Shown piece after piece: positions 1 to 13,216 of a stretch of 64,000 nt of DNA. This DNA comes from Chrysoperla carnea. Its lineage: Eukaryota; Arthropoda; Insecta; Neuroptera; Chrysopidae. Location: positions 71,898,181 through 71,962,180 of the forward strand of contig NC_058340.1 in NCBI RefSeq assembly GCF_905475395.1, read 5' to 3'. Below the pieces are notes generated by a model. The model was not told the DNA's origin and ran no database searches. It saw only the letters and a program-made list of their open reading frames with translations. Both the position numbers and the translations under genes were made by a program. Position 1 is the first letter of the stretch, and each line of letters opens with the position of its first letter.

Positions 1-2543
1 AGGATGTAATTTACCATTAGGTACCAAGTTTACGAAAAAACAATAAACAAAGATTACTTTTTGACGAACAGGCTAATCCAGAATAAAATAGTACAAGCGT
101 TCTAGAGAGATATAGAGAATGTGCGTTGTAGCGTTACCAGGTTTACGGCACTAATACAACTACTATTTGCACAGATACCTTTTCTCTCTTTCTACGGTAT
201 CACTTTCTCTCTCACTCGATAGAAATATCTTAACACAGAAATTCCGTCCCGAAGGCACACAAGTTTCCGCCTCTTGAAAAAGATAATTTCTTGATAATTT
301 TTTAGGGAAAACTAACAAAGATAAAAAACGATTCTTTTCCTGTAATTTTCCTTACAGAAAAATATTTGCCACATCTTGAATTTTAGAATTTAAACTTTCA
401 AAGCTAATTGCGAAAAACTTAGAAAAGCAAAGAAGGGAACTTGGGTTATTTTAAAGGGATAGAGCTGTATTTTTAGAGATTTTTTAAAGTGTCTCGAAAA
501 CTATTCAACAAGTCGTTAAATGAAGTGGATTTTTGTAGTTTTTTTATCTTCCTTACTGGTCTAGGTATTCCAGAATTAGAGAAAACATTTTTTAGTGCCC
601 AATTATTAATAGTTTTTGATACATCCGATAAACATTATTGATATTTTCATAAACGATATATATTATTTCTGAAAGATATGAACTATTGACCCTTGGATAG
701 TAACTATATATCTTGTGGTTAGTAACAATCTTGTATTATTATTGTTTAAAAGCCTATCGCATCACTAGCCAAGTCCTAAAGTTAGTTATATAAAAGTATT
801 AATTAAATATGAATAGAAATAATCAGCTCTTTATTATATACATCATATATATCTATGATATAATCATATTATGATATAAATATGATTATTATAATAATTT
901 TAATCAAACAATGTTCTTTGAACTATAAAATACAGTAATTAGTGTTTAGGGAAATTAATATTAATGCTGGTTAGTACCTACATTATATTTATATTATACA
1001 TGTATATATTTATGTTATATTAAATATGGTTGTATTATATTATATACATCTCATTATATTATAATTCATTTGATCAATAACATAGTTTAAATTGAATTCA
1101 GTCTTAAACATACAACGCTTTAGATTAAGAGTCCGAAATCACAACTGATTTTACATTTATTGTTTCTTTTATTTTGAACAGCCAATGGTAGGGATTCTTC
1201 TTTGCATGTTTGATACGAAAATCTGTTTGTCCGTTCCTAGGACTAAATTCGTTGTACACTTAGATACAAAATTGAGAAAATTTTTTATGATTATAGTAGC
1301 CTGCCAATATTTTGGTTGTTGAATATCGAGCGACCGTTCTTTTGGAGTCATAAATCAGAAATTTGGGCTTTTTTTTTTAAATTTTTACTTCAAAAAGTAT
1401 GGGTTTTTCAATCGAGCTCTTACTTCATGGGATATCTGATGAAATAGAAAAATCCTCTAGGGGCTATCCATGACATATGCACCTTTTAACTTGCAAATAG
1501 TTTCAAAAAATTTTTGTTGACTTCATACTTATTCCACAACATCTTTTACTCTTCATAACTTTTACTCTTGACTTGCACTGCAGTATTTGCAGTTTAGAGT
1601 TCACTTTGATGAGTGTCCATTACGTGCTTTGCCCATGTACAAGAACGCAAAATGTTCTTGATTCCATCAAAATTTAGTATTGCGGGCTTTTGTTCTCCGT
1701 AAATACATTTTCAATGAGAAACTAGATTAAACTAATCTGCTTAAAATGGTTTTAAAATATAAGTAAGAACATTCCATATAATAAAATTTCAGTCAATTTT
1801 TTTTTTGGCTACGTTGCCTGAGAATTATTGAAGCAAAATATAAATGTTTTTTTTTTGGGGTTTTTTGAGTTTGAATTTTAGTCTTGAAATGATCAATTTT
1901 GATCTATTACAGGTAAAAACAGAACTTAGAACTTTATAGTGGAAAAACTCTTTGAAATTTTTATCGTCAAAACCTAGAAAGTTTAACACAAAATCTGTTT
2001 TTTTCATTTGATTACAATATAAAGACAAAAATATGATTTAAAAATTGAAAATGAAATAAATATATTTTAAAGAACAAAGCATGCAACAGTACAATTAAAA
2101 TCTTTAATTCACTTATGTATTGGTTTAAAATATGTAATATTCCCAATACAGACATCAAATACATATATACCGTGCAATTGTACAATAATGATATTACATA
2201 AATTACATAAATTATTTGTATAATAAAATTTTAAACTGTCTGGATTATCTAGATATAATAATTTCGTATATTCTAGTTAGAAAATACAGGTAATATTTTA
2301 TTGTGATTTTCTATGTGTCTAGAGAGATTATTTTCTAAAATATTTATTACTAGGGGTGGAAAAAATATGCTCGGGCACTAAAATAGGCAAAATGAGCATA
2401 AATTGAGGCATATTTACATGTATTTAACAGAAACAGTGGACTCACACTTATAATGCAACAGACTTATTATTAAAGCAAAACTATTAAGTGATCGATCAGT
2501 GTGCAATGGCATGGCATCATTGAAGAAAAACTTTTATAGAAAG
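1..2543. other. Intergenic AT-rich DNA, no gene seen
   Basis: Only short chance open frames. A TATA-rich low-complexity zone spans about 830-1060. No repeat boundary was recognised. Confidence 0.6.
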
Positions 2544-2644
2544 ATTTCGATTGGTTAACAGGTCGGTGTAGTTACCTGTATGTATTGGATTACCTGTCCT
2601 AATGGTATGAACAGATTTACACCGATCTGATAGCCAATCGAAAT
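2544..2644. repeat. Short foldback repeat (27-bp arms)
   Basis: The arm at 2544-2570 (ATTTCGATTGGTTAACAGGT onward) pairs with 2618-2644 with four mismatches around a 47-bp spacer that itself repeats TTACCTGT. Probably a tiny MITE. Confidence 0.5.
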
Positions 2645-2871
2645 TAGTATCAGAAAAAAGATAAGTTAGTTACGAAAATAATGATATAAGCTTGCCTGGA
2701 AAAATTGATTAGAATTAATTTAATTAAAAATAGCCATTAATACTTTTGGATTGAAAAACCATGACAGGCGTGTTTACAAATCAATAAAATTTCATAAAAA
2801 ATATGTCTCATCTGGTTATCACATGGGTGAGGTTTGACTTTATACCGTCTCTTGTACTACCTGTATACTGT

Positions 2872-3120
2872 TTGTAAACCATATCGTTAGCCATTGATAT
2901 TATATAAAGACAGAAAAGTTCTTACGGACGTCCTTATGTATAAAACAAAGGGGGATTGTTTATGTGTATACACACATCCAATACCAATCACACACAGTAA
3001 CACATAACCATAACATAGCATAACACACAGTACACATTCTCTCTTTGTTTTATACATAAGAACGTCCATAAAAAAAATCTAACTTCATATATTTTACAAG
3101 GCTAACGAGATAGCTTACAA
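2872..3120. mobile_element. MITE copy 1 (TTGTAARC...TCGTTAGCC termini)
   Basis: Ends are inverted: TTGTAAACCATATCGTTAGC on the left against TTGTAAGCTATCTCGTTAGC on the opposite strand at the right. Inside, a second inverted pair built on ACGTCCTTATGTATAAAACA gives arms of about 75 bp. The centre carries CACACAGTAACACATAA. A second copy lies at 50276-50506. Confidence 0.75.
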
Positions 3121-3122
3121 TT

Positions 3123-3400
3123 GGTATATGAAATATATATCAAGGTATACTAATTTTTGTCCCAAGTTTGTAAAGCTTAGAAATATTGATGATACGAACA
3201 AAATTTTAGTATAGATGTTCATAAAATCATTTGATTAGTCCATTTGCGTTTGTCCGCAACTCAAAAACGAAGCGAGAGCCCAAAAACAAAAAGAGATATT
3301 AAGCTATTAATTTTATGGTATGCTCGGGATATAAAAAGTGAACTTCAGTTCGTAAATGAAACTTATGCATGAAGCGAATAATCACATCAGCGAAGCTGCA
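3123..3400 (+). repeat. Same dispersed repeat, diverged partial copy
   Basis: Shares CCCAAGTTTGTAAAGCTTAG, GATACGAACAAAATTTTAGT and TTCGTAAATGA with 29760-30000, in the same order, with indels. It directly follows the MITE at 2872-3120. Confidence 0.6.
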
Positions 3401-5606
3401 AGGTACAGCTGTTATAAATTACATATCAATAAATCAAACTTTATACTATATTCGATGTTTAAAAGTAAATAATATTTTTATTTATTTTACGACTAGGCTA
3501 CAAGAATTCGAAGTCTTTTTCTTAAAATAAAAAAATATAATGGTTCCGACTGACGTATTCTGTTTTATTTCCACAAAAAATGATTATTCGAATTTTATAT
3601 TGAGAGAAGAAATAACATGTTAAATTAAAATTATTCCTTGAGGGTGCTCAAGGGATAATCTTGGTTTTTCGACATTAAGCTGTATGTACGAAACATATTT
3701 AGAGGTATTTTATTTTCATATAACATATTCTAGAATAAAAAATTTGTTTCTTTTTTCAAAATTGAAATTTTTAAAATGTCTCTATTTTTCTGATTTTATC
3801 TAGCCTGAGGAAAATATTTTCTACTTATTGTTGTGAATACAGAATGGACCACAGCAAATAAAAAAATTCCTTTTATTATTATTCGATAAACAACGAATTT
3901 TGTTTTTCTATACATTCAAACACGTATCCAGAAAGTTTTTGAAGAAGGCTTTTAGTTTTTTGTTTATTTCGTTGGACTCCAGAATAGCAAAATTGATCCA
4001 GAATATCGTCCTTTATCTACAATTTTGGAAGACATTTCAAAAATTACACATTCAAATGGACTCTTTTTTTGTATTTTATGGGCTAAGATTATTCTAGCAA
4101 ATAATTTCTATTCAAATCTCGAAATATAAACATTTTACCGATTTTTGTAATTTTCTTACGTGAATCCCCTTTCAAAAAATTGAGCAACAAAAAATTTTTT
4201 GTTTCATAATTTGATGACACTTTGTAAATAGGATAGTTTTAATCCAAAAAGTACAAAAATTGATTTCATTTAACAATTGGGTGATATTTATTGAAATATC
4301 GTCTAAAATCTTACAACTCTATCGTCGGAAGTTAAACTTTCCGGGGATATTTTGAATAATTCACTGACATAAAAATCGGGAAACCAACCCAGGTATATAA
4401 TTTTAGTCAGTTTCTCAAAAACAACTCGTCCAATTGTAAAAAATACTCTCTCTAGGCTAAAATTACTTTAGAAAGACCTTTATATTCAAGCCGGAGGTGA
4501 AAAAATCTGAAATCTGATGAAACTTGATTTAAAGATTAATTTTACCAAAATATACTCAAATAATACCAAAATCATATTTATTTTTCAATTCAACGAAAAT
4601 TTGAGAACTAAACATCAAATGAGCTGTATTTTTATGTTTTCTAGCTCTTCATAGCTCCGAATAGTCACGAAATTCGATTGCTTTTGAGATTGAACCACAA
4701 GTTTCTGAGGCATCGATTCCCTCAAGATATCCCACTCTTCGATTATACGATTTTATTTATCTTGGATCAAAAATATTCCAGAAAGTTATTTTTAACTAAA
4801 TTTGCAAAATAACTGAAAAATGAAATTGTGCTCATAACGTGCCGGAAAGGAATTAAAAGAGAAAATAAATAATTAGCCTGCAAGTAATTTTCTTTTTGAA
4901 TTAATCTTTAATTTCTTAACCCAATAATTAAATAATTAGCTTTAGGATACACAAAAGACAATTCTTTTATTTTTAAACATTAAACAAAAGCGAATACAAA
5001 GCGAAGAACTGTAAAAAGATTGATCAGATAATAATTAAAATTAAAAAGAATATCGGAACTATGTTTTTGTCCGTTCAATGAATTGTTTGTGACATGAATA
5101 TTACTTACATGATTTGTGATACCTATTTATAATTATTTTTATATTATTTATTTTTTATTAATTCTTTATTACAATTATAATTAATTTCATGTACTTAGTT
5201 AAGTACATCACAACACACAAGCACGTTATATTCAATACGTCATTTTATGTGTAGTAATTATATTCTATATACAGGTCTAAACTTTATACAGAATGATTTT
5301 CTTAATATGTGGAAGAAATTTACGGAATGTTACATTATCACTGGTTAACACAAATTTGTCACAGAATCATGAGTTTGACTTGTTGAATATGAATTTGACC
5401 GTAAAAATGCTTTAGCAGTTCACGTTTTCGAGAAATTCGACCCCTAATATGGAAATATCGAAGTCATATTTCATCGGGGAATAATTTTTTGTCACAAAAA
5501 AATTTACGTCATCAGAAAATACCCATCATTCTCCTTCAAAAGCAGTTTTGAATTTTTCGAAAATCTTTTTCCAAGAAATAAAATAAATAGACATTGTATA
5601 AGCAGA
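3401..5606. other. Intergenic, with weak dispersed-repeat traces
   Basis: Around 3950-4400 there are diverged words of the 288-bp repeat family (AATTTGATGA, TTTTAATCCAAAAAGTACAA). Nothing coding was recognised. Confidence 0.5.
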
Positions 5607-6000
5607 TCGTTGTGTGCGTAGTTATGGTAGGGACAATAAAATCGATGCCAGCGCTTCCAGTCAAAATTTTGGCGTTAAAGGATGCTGTTATGACTAATTT
5701 GCAGTTCTTTACATGTTAATGTTATAGAAAATGTCAAATTAAAATTATTGAAAAACACTAATTAATTAAACTTAATGCATTAAAAATTGTTAAAATAAGA
5801 AATCAAGTTGCACAAATATTATTTTTCAAATGTAAATTATCATAATTATTTATTTAAATTTGTGAGACAATAATATTAAATTTTCAATGTAAGTCATAAA
5901 TGCAATCCATACAATTATATATGCATCCATATAATTCTATAATAAAAGTAGTGTATCGTTACCATTGAAACGCCTCCAAAAAAACTCACGCACGGTGCGA
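5607..6000 (+). repeat. Dispersed repeat, copy 1
   Basis: About 390 bp, from TCGTTGTGTGCGTAG to CACGCACGGTGCGA. It matches 39085-39489 in inverted orientation over nearly its whole length, including GGGACAATAAAATCGATGCC and GTAGTGTATCGTTACCAT. The outer ends share an inverted GTGCGT word, suggesting a non-autonomous DNA element. Confidence 0.7.
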
Positions 6001-6859
6001 AAATGTGTGTTTTTTCAATATCATATGATTTCTCGACGAGCAAAAAGGATATCGGTAGGATTCAAGAGTTTTTTTTTAAAAAAAGAGGGTAGAAAAAAAA
6101 AAGAATCCTATTTCCATATGAGAAAAGAATTTCATTCTTTTAGATAAAAGTATTTCAAAACTTTATGTATTAGACTTTAGAGGAATTCTGAAACCGAATT
6201 CGAATACAGCACCACAAAACTCAATTTGGATCATGCTTTATCTTTAGTTCTTATCCAAACGATTATGGTTGTGGCACTGAATTAGTTATAGAAAAAATTT
6301 AGCATTCTATGAAACGTATTGATTGGTTATTTCTTGTATTGGGTATCTTTTCTTAGACTAGAAAATTTTTACGGAACCCTTCACGGCTACATGTAATAAA
6401 AACAATTTTCTTTATTATTTTAAAACTGTATAAAATTTAGGAAAACAAAAAAATAAATGATCATATATATACGTATAATATTTTCTCATTGAATTTGGTA
6501 TATATACAGTTTTTCCAGCTAAAAAAAAATGATTTTCTTACGTTGGGGAAATATAACTATAAATGCAACATCTGTACAATAACAACCAATAAAATTTTAT
6601 TACTAAGGGGCCTCAAAGATGCGTTCTATATAAACTGTATAGTGAAAAAAATGTGTTAATTTACACTGCATTATTTTCACGTTATAAGTAGGTATAAATT
6701 TTTACGAACAAATTTAAAAACCATGAATTTAAAAGAAAAAATATTTTTGAAGAATAGAAAAAAATATTTTGTTTTTATGGTGGAAGCTCATAGAAATGAT
6801 ATCTTTTAAATTAACACTACTAAAGCTAATTTTAAAACACATAATTAAAAATTAGGTCT

Positions 6860-7150
6860 AATCGATTCACCTGACATCGTAGTTCCTACACGGATTAACC
6901 GATTTTGATTTTGTTGTTGTTTGAAGAGTAATTTAATCGAGAGTTTTTTTACCGTCGCTGTAAGAAAATTTGCTCAACCGTTTGAATAACATCATCTCTT
7001 TTCTTGTTGTTATCGGGTACGCAATTCTAAACTCGCATTTGAAACATAGCTAAGAGCATTCTCAATTAAATTATCTTCCAAGAAAACAAAAATCAAAATC
7101 GGTTCATCTGTTTAGAAGCTACGATGCTACAGACATGCAGAAATAATATG
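6860..7150 (+). repeat. Dispersed repeat with CAAAATCGGTTCATC motif, copy 1
   Basis: Contains TTTGAAACATAGCTAAGAGC, AAAATCAAAATCGGTTCATC and AGCTACGATGCTACAGACA. Related copies at 9835-10075 and 55676-55850 carry the same words in the same order, followed by CA-rich stretches. Probably a retroelement 3' end. Confidence 0.55.
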
Positions 7151-9834
7151 TTCACAGTATAATTAATATCTCTAACTGTTCCGAGATTTTCATTGTAATT
7201 GGCTAAATATACGAAAGCGAAATTGATCCATTTTCTTCGGACTATTGTGCCTCGAACATATACCTATAAACAAACAGATGTTTGTTTTCGGGGGCTTAGA
7301 AACAACTCTATTTAGTAAGAAAGCTCTATTTAAAAATTGAAAACGAGTGTCTTTAATTCAGACATTGTTTGGAAGTTAGTTATCTCTTCAAATTTTGTAT
7401 TTTATAATTTCGACTATGTTATTATTGTTAGTTTGATGTTCATACGTTCATTATTTGACGTGTATAAAACTTTTTGAAATTATTTACACGTTAACGAACA
7501 AATATACACTGCAATACAAAAAATTATTGTTTTCGAGAATGACTTCATTTCAGCAATAAACTGGATTATATGAAAAAGTGAAGCAAAACAATTGAATTGA
7601 GTCAATTATTTAAATAGACTTATTAAAATTGAATTATGTTCATTTTCATGGCGATTTACTGTATAAACATTACCAACCAATTTAGATGCGGAATCAAAGA
7701 TGTCTTAGAGAAGGATTCGGTCCAACCCTTAGTATTTTTATATTTGGTAATTGGCGTTTTTGTTTTAATATATATCTTTTATCTTTGTATCGGTGTTTTT
7801 AAAGAAATTCATAAAGTTTTTGTTTCAAATAAAACTATCTTTCAAAAGAATTTGATAAAACTTTAATAAACTTTAAATCATTCTTCAAGTAGAAAAATCT
7901 TTTTACAAGCTTTAAACTTTTGTTGCAACCTTTATTTATTCGTATTCGTAAAGACTTAAGCCCAAAATATGGATTTAAGAAATTTATTTAGCCCAGCACA
8001 TTAACCAGCTTTAAAATGCTGTCTTTTAATAAGCTACTGCAAAATAACCATTTTGGATCAGTAGTCAGCATATTCAATAGAATTTCGAAGATCATCTGAT
8101 CATTTTTTACGCTACCGAGGCACTCCTGAGGTTCAGATTTTTGGAGCCCCCTGTACACTAATTTGATAGACAGATGACATATATGAAAACATCACAATAA
8201 ATTAGTCCTGAATAACATCCTTAAATCAAAATACGAATACAATAAAAAAAAAGAACATGGAGAAAACCCCTAATTATAATTTATTGCTTATTTTATTATC
8301 GATTGTTTTGTGTCCTGTGTTCTAAGTCCCGACTGCTCATTAGTTATCGATGGACACAATAAAGCATATTTTTTACGCACACCATAGTACCTACGCACGC
8401 ATAGACATAACATTCAATTTGTTTGTATATAAATTGTAATCTTTTTTCTGTCATATTTTTTTTACTACCTTGTACGCAATAGAGGGAGTATTGTAATTGC
8501 GATAAAATTCGATATCGAGTTACCAACGGAAATATCAATTTGGGAATTTCTAAATACAAATTGACTAGTTATGGCGTGGAGTCTGCACGTTCTTATGGTA
8601 CGAGTGCTAGCAAATTTTTCGCCTGTTTATTTTAAAATACAAACGATTTAACGATGAGATATATAGATAATTTTTTTGAATCAAATGAAAGATATGGATA
8701 AGATATATCAAAATATAGTTAAAATGATTTAAAAATAAGCAATTTTCGCAATTTTATTCGAGAATGCACACTGGGAACCGCAATTGCTCTCGGGCTTCGG
8801 ACGTATTCCATCGTTATCTAATTTCTATAAGAAAAGGGATACACAAAAATTCGTCGTCATGAAATGAACTTTTAGGTGACGTTATTAGAAATTTTAGATT
8901 TAAGTCTATTGCGAAAATTCTGGGTTTTCAAATTTCCATAATAATATCCCTTTTTATTCATTTTGACTAATTTAGAAGTGTGTAAGGAAGTCATATGGAG
9001 CACATATCATATTTTTTATTTCTTTGTCATTGACTTAAATAAACTGACAAAAACTCCAAACGAAAAATTAATTGAAATTTTCCTCATGCTTGACTACAGA
9101 CAGTTGAACATATGGATGGGCGGTCGAAGTCAATTAAGTTTATGTGTCACATAATATTTTTTATCGAAAGAAAACTGTAACCAATTTTTTTATATATATT
9201 GTTTTTCTATATCGAAAGAAATTTTAATCGACATTTCACTAAAAACTTCGATAAATTTTTTCAAACATTGCAATTTTTTCAAATAAAGTATCCTTTATTC
9301 ATTCATAAAAATTCTGAGTATTTATATTTTGTTTTTAGTTTTAGAACAGGCTTTAAAACAAGTTATCTTTTGTTGATTTCATCGAACGATAAGTCTCTAT
9401 GGTATCGAATGAAGAAAATGCTTCGTGTACAATTTAGGCAATATCTCTAAAACTATTTCTGCAGTTTTAATAAAAAAAACTATTCTATACATATTCTACA
9501 GAGTTTAAAAAAAAACTAAAATGGACACGCTGATTAAAATGGAACGGCGCGTCATATGTTTTTATTATTCATAGAACAAGCGTAAGAGAATGAAAATATG
9601 AAAAATTCGCTGTAGTTTGAACTAACAGGATGAGTCGATTCGTCTAATCGTCCTTTTGTTAGATCAAATTGCATAATTTCCATAATGCGTTTTCCGATAC
9701 GTTTTACGCATTTCCAATGTTTGTTTTTGTTTTATGATCATGTGCTGAATAACAATTCGAACCTCCACTGTACCAAATTCCTAATTTTAGTTATTGTAAT
9801 TGTTATAAAAGAAAGGTTCGTAGACAAGTGAAAT
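7151..9834. other. Intergenic, no gene seen
   Basis: Short open frames at 7636-7866, 8963-9154 and 9199-9450 have AT-driven composition and no domain. The first has one hydrophobic stretch, but neither start context nor splice sites support it. Confidence 0.5.
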
Positions 9835-10075
9835 TTAAGAAATTTAAAAAACCCTCGACAAATGCGAATTTTTCCTTATAACTCTCTCCAAACTAAAATT
9901 ATTTTCTTCAGCAAAGCTAAAAACACACTCGATTAAATAACTTTTCATAATATACCAAGCATATATAAATCGACTCATCTATATAGAAGCTACGATACCA
10001 CAGACAGACATACAGACACACACAGAGGTCAATAAACTTACCCCAACACCCTTCTTATTTTGTTTCAAGGGTGAA
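9835..10075 (+). repeat. Same dispersed repeat, copy 2
   Basis: CAAAGCTAAAAACACACTCG, AGAAGCTACGATACCACAGA and a CAGACACACACAG run, matching the order at 55676-55850. Confidence 0.55.
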
Positions 10076-10864
10076 TAAAAACAAGGTAGAAGATGCATTT
10101 GTCCACTTTTTGGTATTATTGAAAAAAAATTTCATCTACAACAGTTCACTTCAGCGTTTGGACTATAGAAGGTATATGGTTGTCTGTATCATCCATATCC
10201 ATAAATGTACGACATGGTAACATGTGTCACGCCATTAAAATTAATAATTTTCTTTTATTATTAGCAACAAAAAATTCGCTTTTATATTATTAGTAAAAAC
10301 TTGTTTCAAAAACTTGTTTTATTTGGATGTTTTAATTTGATAAAATCATCAGATGAGTTATTATTTTAATAGAAAATTTTTTTGAAGCTTTTCTGAAGAC
10401 TTAAAGACGATCTTAGTTATCTTTATAATTTTTCATACTTTTCTCGATGGATTTTTTAGATTTTGATACAGATTAAAGCCACACTAAAGTTTACCGTCAT
10501 TAGAAGATAGAATTACCAAAGGTCACAAAAATTCAGTGTAATTACATGTCAGACAAAGCAATTTTCTTAGCAATCACCTGAAATTATCCATTTCGTAAGG
10601 GATTTGAGACAATATCTCAAAAATTATGTATTCAATCATCAAACGAAGCCGATTTATATTTTTTGGGTTAAAATGACTTTATGTATTTAGTTTTATTGAA
10701 AATGAACAAACAACTTTTTTATGAGGGGAATTTAATTACAACTACAAGTAAAAAGTAATTTTGATCCAAAAAATGAATGGAATGCAAATCTGGATCATTT
10801 TTACAATCGATCAAGAATTGTCAACCCAACACTTAATATACGATATGAAGTCCCCCCTCCCCTC
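10076..10864. other. Intergenic, weak repeat traces
   Basis: 10610-10700 carries words of the 288-bp repeat family (TATCTCAAAAATTATGTATT, TTTTTTGGGTTAAAATGACT). No gene was seen. Confidence 0.5.
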
Positions 10865-11385
10865 TTGCCGACGAACTTTGCTAGAAATGGTACAAAACTT
10901 TCGGACACAAGTATCACTAGGCATTCGTGTATTTCCTTTGAGAACTGCAAGCGGCTATTGAATCCAATCTTAGGAAAAAATGCACTTCTGGTACTGGAAG
11001 AGAGATATGATCGAAGAACAATCGTAGGCGTTCCAAAGATCTTATCTCTCTTCAAAGGACCTCCACAAGCAAAATCGTCTATAACAGGACATTGGCTTGA
11101 CTACAGGCACGCTGAACGACTGGGTCGCTCAGTGTATCACCATTATTGCAGGAGCAATCGCGAGGAGGACAAAAATGAACCAATGTCTTATCTACTCTGC
11201 CACTGCCCGTCTCTTGCTATAAGGAGAAGGACTCATTTGAGCTAACCTTTCTTTGACGACCTCTCCGATCTGAAGTTCGTTGATATCAAAGGACTCTTGC
11301 TGTTCTTAAACAGCTCCAAATGGATCATTGATTAGTGTCCGGTATTGAGCCACCCCAATTTTGGGTATCACAAGGAATCCTGTGG
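10865..11385 (+). mobile_element. Relic of a second non-LTR retrotransposon, C-terminal end
   Basis: The frame from 10865 reads through SSITGHWLDYRHAERLG, then a Cys/His knuckle remnant (YCRSNREE...LLCHCPSLA). After a stop at 11243 it continues in the same frame with FFDDLSDLKFVDIKGLL...SSKWI to a TAG near 11335. This LTGH...HAERLG...CPALA...FFDDL pattern is the usual C-terminus of I/Jockey-type LINE polyproteins. The downstream CCCAATTTTGGGTATCACAA looks like the LINE 3' UTR. It lies in the opposite orientation to the element at 11777-12783 and is a different family. Confidence 0.7.
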
Positions 11386-11763
11386 TTAAAGTGTATTTTC
11401 CCCCAGGATAGTCACTCTACATTAGCTTCTAAGCGAATTAAACATAAAAATTCTTTGATTTTTCGTGAAGAAGTTCATTAGTATTTGATATTCAAAACAG
11501 TAATTATGATGTACAAAAAGTAATTATTTATGGTATTACATGATGGAGGTGCCTGCTATTACAATGTTTTATTACGTGTAGGACAAATTTAATATGTAAT
11601 AACAAATATAAAAAAGAAGGGCCATGAAACAATTCTATAAATATCTTTTAAAATATGTCTTTTTTTGGTTTGTAAAAAAATTTGCACAATTGTTTGCAAA
11701 ATTTAAATTTAATTGGAACCATATTTATATGGACATACCATGACTTCTAAATATAATATCAAG

Positions 11764-11776
11764 AGGCCTCTATGAA
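11764..11776 (+). repeat. Target-site duplication, copy next to the LINE 3' end
   Basis: AGGCCTCTATGAA, identical to the copy at 12784-12796 across the LINE insertion. Confidence 0.85.
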
Positions 11777-12783
11777 TGGGTATGGGTATGGAGGTTAGCG
11801 GGCCATGCTCGAACATCGGGCCTCGAAGCAATGGTTCAGAGCACCTAGCCAAATAGACCCTTTTACTCTATCCTCGCTACGCTTTTCAGTGGCTGTTATA
11901 ACCAACTGATGTACTGAAACCCAGGATCTGCCTAGCGCTGAGTTTCCTAATTTCTTCTAGTTCGACTATGGCCTGACCAAACCATTTCCTTCCCTGATGT
12001 ATGAGCGCCGGGCAGTCACAGAGAAAGTGGATCGATGTTTCTTCTGAATTTTCTCCGCATCTGTCACACGCGGGAGATTGTCTTTTTCCAATCTGATGTT
12101 GGAACTTGTTCAGGTTATCATGCCCTGTGAGTAACTCTACCATAACTCTAATATCAGCTCTGTTTAGGTTCAAGATCTCCTCGGCTCTGTTACCGAGCGA
12201 GTTTCCTTCACCCAACAGGCTTTTGGCGATTCACCCTCCCTCGTAGCTGGTCCATGCCTTTAATTGTTGGTTTTTCAGATTATCTCCTAATCTGTTAAGA
12301 CCTTCTTGGTATGGCATCCTCGCAAGATTTTCTTGAGTGGGAGCCATGGTGGTTCCCAGTTTGGCCAGCTTGTCTGCTCTCTCATTACCGTTCCAACCAG
12401 AGTGTCCGAGGATCCAGGTAATATTGACTTTATTGTGCCTCGCCAGGTTGTTTAGACTGTTTCTAGGCTCCTTGACGAGTCGCGATGACACTGTATAGTT
12501 TGATAGCGCTTTGAGTGCTGCTTGACTGTCTGTGCAGATACTAATCACAAATTGGCCAATTGGAGATGGTCAGCACATCTCATGATGGCTACCAGCTCTG
12601 CCTGGAATACAGTATTGTAACTGTCCAACTTGATGGATGTGTTATTAGCCCTTCTTGGGCCGCAAAACCCCGCGCCAACACCCTCTGCGGTTTTGGAGCC
12701 GTCTGTGAACCAAATTTGGCCATGTCTTGGTCCTCCGCTGACAGATATGCCTTCCAGTCCTCTCTCGTTGGAAGGCATATCTT
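11777..12783 (-). mobile_element. 5'-truncated non-LTR retrotransposon (RNase H + zinc knuckle) with 13-bp TSD
   Basis: The 3' part of a LINE on the - strand. The RNase H domain starts near 12715 (FTDGS, QAELVAI, TDSQAAL, and GHSGWNGNERADKLAKLG carry all the acidic catalytic residues). It is followed by a CX2C-type knuckle (CDRCGEN...HFLCDCPAL) typical of the C-terminus of RNase H-bearing LINEs such as the I, LOA and R1 groups. One frameshift near 12546 and one in-frame TGA at 12231-12233 break the frame, so this copy is dead. The reverse transcriptase and endonuclease are absent. The 3' end is a short CCATACCCATACCCA repeat tail instead of poly(A). The insertion is bounded by AGGCCTCTATGAA on both sides. 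Confidence 0.88.
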
Positions 12784-12796
12784 AGGCCTCTATGAA
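12784..12796 (+). repeat. Target-site duplication, copy next to the LINE 5' truncation
   Basis: AGGCCTCTATGAA, matching 11764-11776 in all 13 bases. Confidence 0.85.
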
Positions 12797-13063
12797 GTTT
12801 ATCGAACAATTAAAAAGTAGGTTAAAATTGACTTATAAGATTTTATTACATTGCAAGTGAAGTTTATTAAAGTGTGTTAAGAATGTAGATGAAAGACAGA
12901 GTTGGACCAAAAAATACACTTTTGCGAAATTTACTTGAAATCGGTTGAGAGTAACGAACATCGGACCCGGGATTTTTATCTATTAAGATTAGTCCAATGC
13001 TTCTTTTTATTCAGCATTCCGTACCACTTATTTATTCTAATTTCATGAATATTTTGTTTCAGG

Positions 13064-13216
13064 ATGGTAGTGAAATTTTTATACACACAAAACTTAAAGA
13101 TACATAATGTACGGTCTTTTATTGGAAAATTTGGCAGAATACATAAAACAGACATATGGGGAAGACCGTTGGGAAGAAATTCGACGTCAAGCTGTTGTAG
13201 ATCAACCATCATTTAG
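13064..13216 (+). promoter_or_regulatory. Possible upstream ORF overlapping the cyclase start; 5'-UTR acceptor just before it
   Basis: A TTTCAG acceptor-like site ends at 13062 in a T-rich tract, so the first coding exon may begin at 13063 after a 5'-UTR intron. An ATG at 13064 then opens a 50-codon out-of-frame ORF, with its stop at 13214-13216, that runs across the main start at 13107. If transcribed as inferred, scanning ribosomes would meet this ATG first, which could dampen cyclase translation. The acceptor and the upstream non-coding exon are inference. Confidence 0.35.

Noticed and set aside
12560..12820. 86-codon + strand open frame
   Set aside because: Shadow of the RNase H frame of the retrotransposon on the other strand.
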